31,082 nucleotides of DNA. Origin: an uncultured Collinsella sp. GTDB taxonomy: Bacteria; Actinomycetota; Coriobacteriia; Coriobacteriales; Coriobacteriaceae. The position numbers and the translations under genes were made by a program. The stretch covers positions 1 to 31,082 of the forward strand of contig URAD01000020.1 of the NCBI GenBank assembly GCA_900545745.1. The letters are read 5' to 3'. A model generated the notes under the pieces. The model did not search any database. It worked only from the letters and a program-made list of their open reading frames with translations, and was not told the origin of the DNA. Positions within the stretch are counted from its first letter, which is position 1, and each line of letters begins with the position of its first letter. Positions 24,323-31,082 of the stretch are shown here, in pieces.

Positions 24323-24337
24323 AGACGTTATATACGT
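24323..24337 (+). promoter_or_regulatory. Candidate GntR2 autoregulatory operator
   Basis: AGACGTTATATACGT contains the exact 10-mer AGACGTTATA found at the PTS promoter and a small ACGT...ACGT dyad. It lies about 40 bases before GntR2. Confidence 0.5.
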
Positions 24338-24374
24338 ATTAGTTATTTCAATATTTCGATAAGAGTGATTAGAT

Positions 24375-25094
24375 ATGCCTACGCCCAAAAATGCACCGCT
24401 TTACCAGCAGATTTATGACGAAATCAAGGACGCGATCGAGAAAGGTGTTTATGCACCCAAGGAGCGTATTCCGTCCGAGCTTGAGCTAGCCGAGCAGTAC
24501 GACGTGAGCCGCATTACGGTGCGCCGCGCCGTCGAGGAGCTGTGCTCCGATGGCTACCTGGTTAAGCAGCAGGGCCGTGGCACCTTTGTCTCCACGCCGC
24601 ACATCAACCGCCAGTTCCACGCTTCGACGCTGCAGACGTTTACCGCGCTGTGTGCCGATAATGACATGAAGGCGGGCGCGCATGTGGTCGATCGCCAGAT
24701 TGTGCCGGCACGTCAAAACGAGATGGAGTTCTTTGGCCTGCAGAAGGACGCGCTGCTGCTGCACATCAAGCGCGTGCGTACGGCCGACGGCGAGCCCATT
24801 TTTGAGGAGAACATCTTTGTGCCGTTTGACGCCTACCGTGAGCTGTTGACGGCCGATCTTGAGGACAGGTCGATTTTTGCCGAGGTCGAGCGTGTTGGCG
24901 GAACGCCGATTGTCTCGGTTGGCTACCGCACGGTCGAGGCCGTTCGTGCCAATACCGAGCAGGCGGCCGAGTTGGGCATTGCTCCGCACGATCCACTGCT
25001 CAACCTGCGTGCCGGCTTTATCGGCCCCAATGGCGAGCCGGTCCTGATGGGTAAGCAGTACTACGTGGGATCGCGCTACGTTATGGTGATGTAG
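24375..25094 (+). CDS. GntR/HutC-family transcription regulator 2
   Basis: A 239-residue regulator. The winged helix (about 8-75: PLYQQIYDEIKDAIEKGVYAPKERIPSELELAEQYDVSRITVRRAVEELCSDGYLVKQQGRGTFV) is followed by a UTRA ligand domain (about 95-235). It is clearly paralogous to the third GntR protein (27563-28327) along its length, including the endings GSRYVMVM and GSRYVFDI. The probable operator AGACGTTATA/TATAACG occurs before this gene, the PTS operon and the EamA gene, so it probably controls uptake and itself. The ribosome binding site is weak (AAGAG about ten bases before the ATG), as common for a low-abundance repressor. A GC-rich perfect hairpin follows the stop. Confidence 0.92.
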   Translation: MPTPKNAPLYQQIYDEIKDAIEKGVYAPKERIPSELELAEQYDVSRITVRRAVEELCSDGYLVKQQGRGTFVSTPHINRQFHASTLQTFTALCADNDMKAGAHVVDRQIVPARQNEMEFFGLQKDALLLHIKRVRTADGEPIFEENIFVPFDAYRELLTADLEDRSIFAEVERVGGTPIVSVGYRTVEAVRANTEQAAELGIAPHDPLLNLRAGFIGPNGEPVLMGKQYYVGSRYVMVM

Positions 25095-25122
25095 GTTACG
25101 CGGTTTTGCCAAACCGCGTAAC
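25095..25122. terminator. Perfect hairpin directly after GntR2
   Basis: GTTACGCGGTTT (25095-25106) pairs with AAACCGCGTAAC (25111-25122) around TGCC. No T-run follows. It begins on the base after the stop codon and is probably a terminator or transcript-end stabiliser. Confidence 0.6.
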
Positions 25123-25135
25123 GGCTCGACGCTGC

Positions 25136-25234
25136 AAGCCCGCCAGAGCGGCAATCTGCCTTTCAACTTCGGCGGCATGACCAGAAGGTCAATGCCGCCT
25201 TGTTTCAAGGCACCTTGCTCGCTCTGGCGGGCTT
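25136..25234. repeat. Nested inverted repeat with 15-bp arms
   Basis: AAGCCCGCCAGAGCG (25136-25150) is the exact complement of 25220-25234. Inside, GGCGGCATGACC (25171-25182) pairs with GGTCAATGCCGCC (25187-25199) with a single bulge. Confidence 0.8.
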
Positions 25235-25283
25235 TCGCTGTCCGCGCCAAAACATCGGCGTTGCCATGGCCCGGATGCGGCAC

Positions 25284-25375
25284 TTGGGGACGTTCCTTTT
25301 TTGCCGGCACCTGGGGACACTCCTTAGTCGTTGGGGACGCTCTTAAAACGACTAATCATTCAGGAACGTCCCCAA
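25284..25375. repeat. Nested inverted repeat with GGGGACGTTCC arms
   Basis: TTGGGGACGTTCCT (25284-25297) and AGGAACGTCCCCAA (25362-25375) are perfect complements. They enclose TTAGTCGTT (25324-25332) paired with AACGACTAA (25347-25355). GGGGAC recurs at 25313-25318 and 25333-25338. Confidence 0.8.
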
Positions 25376-25389
25376 TGACTACCCGCAGA

Positions 25390-25457
25390 ATGAGCGTGGA
25401 TAATCTCCCGTTTTTGGCTTGGTGGCGGGTTCAAAGTGGGAGATTATCCACGCTCAT
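25390..25457. repeat. Perfect 20-bp inverted repeat
   Basis: ATGAGCGTGGATAATCTCCC (25390-25409) is the exact complement of 25438-25457, with a 28-base loop. Confidence 0.85.
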
Positions 25458-25546
25458 CCGGAAAGTGTCCGAAAATCCACGCTCATTCGCCTTGGATTGC
25501 GTTGCCCGTGGCCGACAGCCGCGCGGCACCGGTCCGCGTGGCGGCG

Positions 25547-25552
25547 TATAAT
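25547..25552 (+). promoter_or_regulatory. Probable -10 element of recQ
   Basis: A perfect TATAAT lies 32 bases before the recQ start codon within otherwise GC-rich DNA. No good -35 match was found. Confidence 0.45.
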
Positions 25553-25583
25553 CGGCGGCAGATGACTTAGACGTTAGGAAACC

Positions 25584-27560
25584 ATGACCGATAGCATGCA
25601 GCAGATGGCGCTCGACACGCTCGGCGCCTATTTTGGCTACACCTCGTTTCGCCCGGGACAGGACCGCATGGTCGATGCGATCCTTGCCGGTCGCGATGCG
25701 CTGGGCGTTATGCCCACGGGCGCCGGCAAGTCCATTTGCTACCAGGTGCCCGCGCTCATGCTGCCCGGCATCACCTTTGTGGTGAGCCCGTTGCTGTCGC
25801 TTATGGAGGACCAGACCCGCGCGCTGCTCGCGGCGGGTGCGCGCCCCAGTTATCTCAACTCCAGTCTTACCCCGGCTCAGCAAAATACCGTGCTCAAGCG
25901 GGCGCGCGAGGGCCGTTATCAGCTTATGTATGTGGCGCCCGAGCGCCTGCTCGAACCGCGCTTTTTAGCCTTTGCGCAGGAGGCCGCGGCCGACGGCGGC
26001 ATAGGCGTGCCACTCGTGGCCATTGACGAGGCTCACTGCGTGAGCCAGTGGGGCCAGGATTTCCGTCCCGCTTACCTGCAGATTCGTGAGTTTATCGATT
26101 CGCTGCCGCGGCGCCCCATCGTGGCGGCCTTTACCGCCACGGCGACCGAGCGTGTACGCGCCGATATCCAGCAAATGCTCGGCCTGCAAAACCCGGCGAC
26201 CGTGGTGACGGGCTTCGACCGCAAGAACCTCTACTTCGGTTGCGAAGAGATGGGCGACAAGGCCAAGACCGCGTGGGTGCGCGACTATGTGATCGCGCAT
26301 TCGAGTGAGAGCGGCATCGTGTATTGCTCGACCCGCAAGACGGTCGACGCGCTGGCAGGCGAGCTTGCCGAGGCACTGGGCCCCAGCGGCATTCGCGTGG
26401 GCCGCTACCATGCCGGCATGGGCAACGATGCCCGCCGCCAGAGTCAGCGTGCCTTTATCGACGACGACATTCAGGTGATGGTTGCCACCAACGCCTTTGG
26501 CATGGGTATCGACAAGCCTAACGTGCGCTACGTGATCCATAACAACGTGCCCGAGAGCATCGAGGCCTACTACCAAGAGGCGGGCCGCGCCGGCCGCGAT
26601 GGCGATCCGGCCAGCTGTCACTTGCTGTGGAACGGTAACGATTTTCGCATGCGCCGCTTTTTGATCGACCGCGGCGATGCGGCCGACGAGGCGCTTGACG
26701 ACGAGCAGCGCGCGTGGGCGCTCCAGAACCGTTATTGCCTGCTCAGCCAGATGGAGGGCTACTGCAATACCACCGGCTGTCTGCGCGAATACATGCTGCG
26801 CTACTTTGGTGACGAGGCCGCGGCCGAGCATGCGGCAGCCGCCGCGGGCGGCACGGCAGACGACGCCGAGGGCTGCGGCAACTGCAGTAACTGCCTCACG
26901 CAGTTCGAGGTCGAGGACGTCACCGATATGGCCCGCGCTGCCGTGCGCTATGTGGCCACGCGCCCCATGCGCTTTGGCAAGTCGCTCATCGCCGATGTGC
27001 TCCACGGAGGCAACACCGAGCGCATTCGCCAGATGCATCTGGACGAGGACCGCGGCTACGGTGAGCTGTCGAGCGAATCGGTCGGGCGCATCAAGGACAT
27101 CATCGGCCAGCTGTGCGGCCGCGGTTATTTGGCAACCTCGCAGGGGCAGTACCCGGTCGTGGGGCTGGGCCCGCGTGCCATCGAGGTCGAGGATGAGGCG
27201 TTTGCCTTTACCGTTAAGCGTCGCGCGTCCAAGCGCAAGGCCTCGGCCCGCGCCCGCCGTGCGGTGGATCTGCTGCGCGAGGAGGCCGAGCTGGATCAGC
27301 GCCCGCGCGTGGGCGACGATGCCGAGCTGTTCGAACGCCTGCGCGCCCTCCGCAAGGAGATTTCGACGGAGTTGGAGATGGCGCCGTATATGGTCTTTTC
27401 CGACAAGGCCCTGCGCGGCCTGTGCCGCCTGCGTCCGCGGACGCGCGACGAGCTCATTCAGGTCAACGGCATTGGCGAGAAAAAGGCTGACGCCTTTGGC
27501 GAGCAGTTTATGGCGGCGATTGAAGAATTTGAGTCCGAGCATGCGCGGGATGGAGCGTAA
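25584..27560 (+). CDS. recQ: ATP-dependent DNA helicase RecQ
   Basis: A 658-residue 3'-5' helicase for recombination and repair. The helicase core has GYTSFRPGQ (motif 0), Walker A MPTGAGKS (Lys49), motif II DEAH (148-151) with CVSQWGQDFRPAY, FTATAT, and motif VI YYQEAGRAGRDG. A zinc-binding region follows (CNTTGCLREYMLRYFG, then GCGNCSNC), interrupted by an Ala/Glu-rich insertion of about 25 residues. Then come the RQC winged helix (about 445-530) and a C-terminal HRDC domain (about 575-650, LRALRKEISTELEMAPYMVFSD). It is somewhat longer than E. coli RecQ because of that insertion and a basic linker near KRRASKRKASARARRA. The stop is only two bases before the third GntR gene, so the two share a transcript. 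Confidence 0.96.
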   Translation: MTDSMQQMALDTLGAYFGYTSFRPGQDRMVDAILAGRDALGVMPTGAGKSICYQVPALMLPGITFVVSPLLSLMEDQTRALLAAGARPSYLNSSLTPAQQNTVLKRAREGRYQLMYVAPERLLEPRFLAFAQEAAADGGIGVPLVAIDEAHCVSQWGQDFRPAYLQIREFIDSLPRRPIVAAFTATATERVRADIQQMLGLQNPATVVTGFDRKNLYFGCEEMGDKAKTAWVRDYVIAHSSESGIVYCSTRKTVDALAGELAEALGPSGIRVGRYHAGMGNDARRQSQRAFIDDDIQVMVATNAFGMGIDKPNVRYVIHNNVPESIEAYYQEAGRAGRDGDPASCHLLWNGNDFRMRRFLIDRGDAADEALDDEQRAWALQNRYCLLSQMEGYCNTTGCLREYMLRYFGDEAAAEHAAAAAGGTADDAEGCGNCSNCLTQFEVEDVTDMARAAVRYVATRPMRFGKSLIADVLHGGNTERIRQMHLDEDRGYGELSSESVGRIKDIIGQLCGRGYLATSQGQYPVVGLGPRAIEVEDEAFAFTVKRRASKRKASARARRAVDLLREEAELDQRPRVGDDAELFERLRALRKEISTELEMAPYMVFSDKALRGLCRLRPRTRDELIQVNGIGEKKADAFGEQFMAAIEEFESEHARDGA

Positions 27561-27562
27561 CG

Positions 27563-28327
27563 ATGGTAGCCGATAGCAAGACCGAACGTTCCGAGCGCGC
27601 CGAGGTGTCCGCCGTGCCGCTGTACCAGCAGGTCATGGACGACCTAAAGGGCGAGATCGCGCGCGGCGTGTACCCAGCCGGCTCGCGCATCCCTGCCGAG
27701 ATGGAGCTCGCGAAGTCCTACGGCGTGGGGCGCATCACCGTGCGCCGTGCCATCGAGGAGCTATCGCGCGCGGGGTATCTCAACCGCCAGCAGGGGAGGG
27801 GCACCTTTGTGTGCGCGCCCAAGCTCAAGCGCAAGATTCGCCAGAAGGGTGACGTCCAGAGCTTTACTGAGGGTTGTGCTGCCAACGACATGGTGCCGGG
27901 TGCGCGTCTGGTGTCGCGCACGGTGGTCGCGGCGACGCACGAGGATGCGGCGTTCTTTGGCGCGGAGCCCGGCTGCGAGCTTATCGTGGTCGAACGCGTG
28001 CGCACAGCCGACGGCATCCCTGTCATGCTTGAGAACAACGCCTTTGTGCTCGCCGACCATCCCTATCTGCAGACGCTTGCCGACAAGGACCTCACGGACA
28101 ATTCCATCTTTGCGCTCGTTGCCGAGCATTCGGGTCGCGCGCCGCTCAAGTCCGACCCCTGCACCGTGGAGATTGCGCTTGCCGATGCTCAGGCGGCCCC
28201 GCTGTTGGAGGTGCCGGTCGGTGAGCCGCTCTTCTATATGGAGGCGTACTTTACCGATGAGGACGAGCGCCCCTTGCTACTCGGCCGCCAAAAGATCGTG
28301 GGCTCGCGCTACGTGTTCGACATCTAA
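27563..28327 (+). CDS. GntR/HutC-family transcription regulator 3
   Basis: A 254-residue regulator with a hydrophilic N-terminal extension (about 1-17). The winged helix (about 18-85) has VPLYQQVMDDLKGEIARGVYPAGSRIPAEMEL and GRITVRRAIEELSRAGYLNRQQGRGTFV, and a UTRA domain occupies about 105-250. It is a paralogue of GntR2. The ATG has GGAG seven bases upstream, inside the end of recQ; start and stop are separated by two bases. SIS gene 3 follows after 144 bases with two copies of a 17-base motif around its promoter, so this protein probably regulates that gene. Because it is made from the recQ transcript, its level may follow recQ expression rather than its own operator. Confidence 0.92.
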   Translation: MVADSKTERSERAEVSAVPLYQQVMDDLKGEIARGVYPAGSRIPAEMELAKSYGVGRITVRRAIEELSRAGYLNRQQGRGTFVCAPKLKRKIRQKGDVQSFTEGCAANDMVPGARLVSRTVVAATHEDAAFFGAEPGCELIVVERVRTADGIPVMLENNAFVLADHPYLQTLADKDLTDNSIFALVAEHSGRAPLKSDPCTVEIALADAQAAPLLEVPVGEPLFYMEAYFTDEDERPLLLGRQKIVGSRYVFDI

Positions 28328-28336
28328 CGTCCACAG

Positions 28337-28415
28337 ATAGAACAACATAGAACAAATTTGCTAAGATGACTTCACGGGCGTTGTTGCACGTGTTATAAAT
28401 AGGACAACATAGAAC
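28337..28415 (+). promoter_or_regulatory. SIS gene 3 promoter with paired 17-base operators
   Basis: ATAGAACAACATAGAAC at 28337-28353 and ATAGGACAACATAGAAC at 28399-28415 differ in one base and are 62 bases apart. A possible promoter lies between: TTCACG (28371-28376), a 17-base spacer and TATAAA (28394-28399). The second operator starts at the -10 and covers the expected start site, as expected for a repressor. Confidence 0.6.
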
Positions 28416-28471
28416 GACAGCAGGTACGAGCTGCCGTCGCTCAAAACCGCCGAACAAGGAGGAACATCAGG

Positions 28472-29440
28472 ATGAACGCACACGATCTGATTCAGGAAAT
28501 CATCGAGCGCAAGGGCAAGATTGAGAACGTCTTTTGGATCGCCTGTGGCGGTTCGATGATCGACCTGATGCCGGCCAACGAGCTGCTCAAGCGCGAGGCC
28601 ACCACGTTTACCTCGACGGTCTACACGGCACGCGAGTTTTGCCTGATGGCCCCCAAGAGCCTTGGCGAGAAGTCGCTCGTTATTGCCTGCAGCCACAGCG
28701 GCAACACGCAAGAGGTCGTCGATGGCTGCGAGATGGCGTTGGCTGCCGGCGCCGAGGTCGTCGCCATGACCGACTGCGAGGGCTCCAAGATTGACAACGG
28801 CAAGTGGATCACCTGGGTCTACCCGTGGGGCGAGGGCGTGCCGCAGGCCGAGGTGCCGCAGGGCATCGGCGCTCTGATCGCCGCCGAGCTGCTCGACCAG
28901 CAGGAAGGCTACGAGGCACTCGCCGACATGTACGAGGGCCTCAAGCAGATGGATGCGCTGCTGCCCGCCGCCCGCGAGAAGGTCAACGCCGAGCTGGGCG
29001 CCCGCTTTGCCGAGCTCTGCCAGCAGCACAAGTTCTTCTATATCCTGGGCTCCGGACCCAACTTTAGCCAGACCTACGCCATGGCCATCTGCTCGCTCAT
29101 GGAGATGCAGTGGCAGCACTGCTGCTACATCCACTCCGGCGAGTACTTCCACGGCCCGTTCGAAGCCACCGAGCCCGGCGTGTTCTACTTTGTGCAGCTT
29201 GGCGCGGGCGAGTGCCGCCCCATGGAGGAGCGCGCTCTTGCGTTCCTCAACACGCACACCGACACGATCATGGTGCTCGACGCGCTCGAGTACGGCGTGG
29301 GCGAGGTACCTGCCAGCGTGCGTTCGTACCTGGAGCCGATCTTCTTCTACAACATGAGCTGCGAGCTGCGCGCCGCCCGCGGCAAGGTCTTCGACCACAG
29401 CCCCGAGGTTCGTCGCTATATGGGCATCGAGCAGTACTAG
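28472..29440 (+). CDS. SIS-domain deglycase 3 (FrlB/FraB/GfrE type)
   Basis: A 322-residue double-SIS enzyme of the Amadori-phosphate deglycase group. The catalytic pair is Glu211 (MEMQW) and His227 (GEYFHGPFE). The phosphate-binding loop SHSGNTQEV (about 76-84) is fully canonical. The C-terminus is RRYMGIEQY, similar to but distinct from the RRYMWK of SIS 1 and 2. The ATG has AAGGAGG nine bases upstream. It stands alone behind GntR3 and its operators, with no transporter of its own in the window, so it may handle a second phosphorylated substrate brought in by the same PTS, as GfrE and GfrF do in Salmonella (inference). A 16-bp perfect hairpin follows. Confidence 0.85.
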   Translation: MNAHDLIQEIIERKGKIENVFWIACGGSMIDLMPANELLKREATTFTSTVYTAREFCLMAPKSLGEKSLVIACSHSGNTQEVVDGCEMALAAGAEVVAMTDCEGSKIDNGKWITWVYPWGEGVPQAEVPQGIGALIAAELLDQQEGYEALADMYEGLKQMDALLPAAREKVNAELGARFAELCQQHKFFYILGSGPNFSQTYAMAICSLMEMQWQHCCYIHSGEYFHGPFEATEPGVFYFVQLGAGECRPMEERALAFLNTHTDTIMVLDALEYGVGEVPASVRSYLEPIFFYNMSCELRAARGKVFDHSPEVRRYMGIEQY

Positions 29441-29492
29441 GTAACGGGAAAAGCATTCACCTTCGATTCGCAAGCGGGCCACATGAGTCAAA

Positions 29493-29530
29493 AAGCGGGC
29501 CGCGCCGGGGATTTCCGGCGCGGCCCGCTT
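29493..29530. terminator. Bidirectional terminator between convergent genes
   Basis: AAGCGGGCCGCGCCGG (29493-29508) pairs perfectly with 29515-29530 around GGATTT. Preceding AAAs give a T-run on the minus strand, favouring termination of the dehydrogenase gene; the + side lacks a long T-run. Confidence 0.85.
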
Positions 29531-29571
29531 AGTATCGCGCATAGATTCGCAAGGTTGCGGTAGCCAGCGGC

Positions 29572-30549
29572 CTACTTTGCGTCGTAGGCCTCGGCGTCCC
29601 ACCAGTCGAGCTGGGCGATGTTGTCGCGGATGTGCTGGCAGCTCTTGTGGAAGCCCTCGAGCTCGTACTCGGACAGGTCGAGCGTGTAGACCTCCTCGAC
29701 GCCCTCGGCGCCGATCACGCACGGCAGGGATGTGAAGATGCCCTCCTCGCCATACTGGCCGGTCATGAGCGTGGAGGCGGAAAGCACGGCGTGCTCGTTG
29801 TGCAGCACGGCGGCGCAGACGCGCGCGGCGGAGTTGGCGACGGCGTACTCGGTGCACTGCTTGCCCTGGTAGGTCACATAGCCGCCCTTGCGCGCGAGCT
29901 CCTCGACCTCCATGTGGTCAAAGGCGTACTTGTCGGGGTTCTCGGCCTGAAGCTCGTTGAGGCTCTTGCCGGCGATGGTCGCGGCCTTAAAGGCAGCCAG
30001 CTGGCTAAAGCCGTGCTCGCCGATCATGTAGGCGTCGATGGACTTGGGGCTCACGCCGACCTTCTTGGAGATCTCGGTGCGCAGGCGGGCGGAATCCAGG
30101 CCGCAGCCCGAGCCGATGATCTTCTTGGGATCGTAGCCGGTCAGATGCCACAGCTCGGTGCACACGACGTCGCAGGGGTTGGAGATGCTCACAAAGATGC
30201 CGTCGAAGCCGGCGTCGACGATGCGCTTGGCAAAGGAGCGGGCGGCGTCGGTGGTAAAGAACAGCTCGCCGTCGCGGTTGCCGGCGGCCAGCGCGACCTT
30301 GCCGGCGGCGTTGACGATGACGTCGCAGCAGGCCAGCTCCTCGTAGCGGTCGTAGCAGTTGACGATCTTGGTGTTGTACGGGACAAACGAAAGGGAGTCG
30401 CGCAGGTCCTGGACCTCGGACGTCACCTTGGCCTCGTTGATATCGCACAGGTACAGCTCATCGGCAATGCCCTGCATGAGCAGACTGTTGGCAACATGTG
30501 CTCCTACGTGGCCCTGGCCGACCACACCGATCTTACGCGTTTGGTACAT
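29572..30549 (-). CDS. L-2-hydroxyisocaproate/L-lactate dehydrogenase-like enzyme
   Basis: A 325-residue NAD-dependent 2-hydroxyacid dehydrogenase of the lactate/malate dehydrogenase superfamily. The NAD fold has IGVVGQGHVGAHVA (about 7-20). The catalytic His179 is in MIGEHGFSQ; Asp152 and Arg155 are in GLDSARLR. The substrate loop (about 82-98, AGKVALAAGNRDGELFF) differs from the QKPGETR loop of pyruvate-specific lactate dehydrogenase. The whole sequence, including EELARKGGYV and the N-terminal region, resembles L-2-hydroxyisocaproate dehydrogenase of lactobacilli, so reduction of branched 2-oxo acids is likely. The start is ATG 30549, with AAAGGAT eight bases upstream. A possible -10 (TACAAT, minus strand) lies at 30587-30592. 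It converges on SIS gene 3 with a shared terminator. Confidence 0.85.
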   Translation of the reverse strand: MYQTRKIGVVGQGHVGAHVANSLLMQGIADELYLCDINEAKVTSEVQDLRDSLSFVPYNTKIVNCYDRYEELACCDVIVNAAGKVALAAGNRDGELFFTTDAARSFAKRIVDAGFDGIFVSISNPCDVVCTELWHLTGYDPKKIIGSGCGLDSARLRTEISKKVGVSPKSIDAYMIGEHGFSQLAAFKAATIAGKSLNELQAENPDKYAFDHMEVEELARKGGYVTYQGKQCTEYAVANSAARVCAAVLHNEHAVLSASTLMTGQYGEEGIFTSLPCVIGAEGVEEVYTLDLSEYELEGFHKSCQHIRDNIAQLDWWDAEAYDAK

Positions 30550-30586
30550 ATATGTATCCTTTCGGCCGAGTTTTTCGCGTCGAACC

Positions 30587-30592
30587 ATTGTA
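30587..30592 (-). promoter_or_regulatory. Possible -10 of the dehydrogenase gene
   Basis: TACAAT on the minus strand, about 38 bases before the start codon. No clear -35 could be assigned. Confidence 0.35.
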
Positions 30593-30759
30593 GCGTCCTG
30601 CTGCCACTTTGCTAGGCTAAAGCGCCATAGATTTTTGGGCATGCCTTAATCTCTACTTTTGGAGTGATTTGGGCCGCTGACGGCATCGCCGGGCGATGTA
30701 CTCGCGCGGATGGGGCCGGTCGTTGTACCATAACTGCAACTGACTCGTAAGGAGCATTC

Positions 30760-31082
30760 ATGCCCATTCGCATCCCCGACGCCCTCCCTGCCGCCGCGCA
30801 GCTCGAGAGCGAGAACATCTTTGTCATGACCGAGTACCGCGCGCTGCACCAGGACATCCGTCCGCTGCGCGTGCTCATCCTCAACCTCATGCCCACCAAA
30901 ATCGCTACCGAGACGCAGATCATGCGCAAGCTCTCCAACACGCCGCTGCAGGTGGAGGTGGACCTGCTGCGCACGAAAACGCACGAGGCCACGCACGTGA
31001 GCGCCGGCCACCTGGAGACGTTCTACCGCACGTTCGACGACATCCGCGACATCCACTACGACGGCCTGATCATCACGGGCGC
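30760..31082 (+). CDS. metA: Homoserine O-acyltransferase (MetA), 5' part only
   Basis: The first 107 codons of a MetA-type homoserine O-succinyl/acetyltransferase, which activates homoserine for methionine synthesis. The gene runs off the window end. MPIRIPDALPAAAQLESENIFVMTEYRALHQDIRPLRVLILNLMPTKIATETQ is the family's N-terminal region. TPLQVEVDLLRT and YDGLIITG match the start of the class I glutamine amidotransferase-like fold; the catalytic Cys, His and Glu lie beyond the window. ATG 30760 has TAAGGAG five bases upstream. It is divergent from the dehydrogenase gene, with about 210 bases between. Whether it uses succinyl- or acetyl-CoA cannot be seen here. Confidence 0.9.
   Translation, partial: MPIRIPDALPAAAQLESENIFVMTEYRALHQDIRPLRVLILNLMPTKIATETQIMRKLSNTPLQVEVDLLRTKTHEATHVSAGHLETFYRTFDDIRDIHYDGLIITG

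Larger units (their letters stand above)
25123..25583. other. Noncoding region with three nested palindrome clusters
   Basis: No gene is seen. It contains the inverted repeats listed separately (25136-25234, 25284-25375, 25390-25457). A direct copy of ATCCACGCTCAT lies at 25475-25486. TATAAT at 25547-25552 probably is the -10 of recQ. Confidence 0.75.

Noticed and set aside
25569..25576. AGACGTTA before recQ, similar to the GntR2 operator
   Set aside because: Only eight bases match, it overlaps the recQ ribosome binding site and lacks the TATA part or a second site. Probably chance.
25965..27542. Long minus-strand frame opposite recQ
   Set aside because: Antisense shadow; composition is biased and no motif is seen, while the + strand is clearly RecQ.
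30550..30759. Possible SAM riboswitch before metA
   Set aside because: No recognisable SAM-riboswitch core or terminator hairpin was seen in the leader; only a ribosome binding site is clear.

Overview
The window is about 31 kb of GC-rich, gene-dense bacterial chromosome. Gene content, codon bias towards G/C-ending codons, AAAGGA/GGAGG ribosome binding sites and many intergenic palindromes fit a gut actinobacterium of the class Coriobacteriia, most likely Collinsella or a close relative. That assignment is inferred from general character; there is no rRNA gene or other marker in the window. No tRNA, rRNA, CRISPR array, transposase, integrase or phage gene was seen.

Positions 1-14403 are mostly housekeeping and all on the + strand: a small membrane protein, RmuC, a one-gene ABC exporter, endonuclease III, a zinc-ribbon membrane protein, an ATP-grasp enzyme related to glutathionylspermidine synthase, the transcription-repair coupling factor Mfd, a PAP2 phosphatase, a PLP-dependent threonine aldolase-type lyase and a GNAT acetyltransferase. 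Three of these (nth, mfd, rmuC) and the later recQ concern DNA repair.

Positions 14800-29440 hold the most distinctive content. Three paralogous SIS-domain enzymes of the FrlB/FraB/GfrE type (deglycases of phosphorylated Amadori products) are each linked to a GntR/HutC-type regulator. They accompany a complete mannose-family PTS permease (fused EIIAB, EIIC, EIID) and an EamA-type permease. The proposed working: the PTS imports and phosphorylates a glycated amino acid (for example fructoselysine or glucoselysine), and the SIS enzymes split the 6-phosphate into a hexose 6-phosphate and free amino acid. The layout resembles the Salmonella gfr system, but with three deglycases, three regulators and an added permease. 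Each regulator appears to have its own operator family: TTGTATGC near GntR1/SIS1; AGACGTTATA/TATAACG before the EamA permease, the PTS and GntR2; and a 17-bp repeated site before SIS3. A HAD hydrolase, a YitT-type membrane protein and RecQ are interspersed.

Positions 29572-31082 carry an L-2-hydroxyisocaproate dehydrogenase-like enzyme (- strand) and the 5' part of metA, cut by the window end.

The intergenic DNA is rich in repeats: a 235-bp element present twice (14414-14648 and 22775-23008) with inverted-repeat ends, one copy supplying the last codons and stop of the HAD gene; a 50-bp hairpin repeat present twice; a terminator-linked repeat present twice; and a 490-bp cluster of nested perfect palindromes before recQ.
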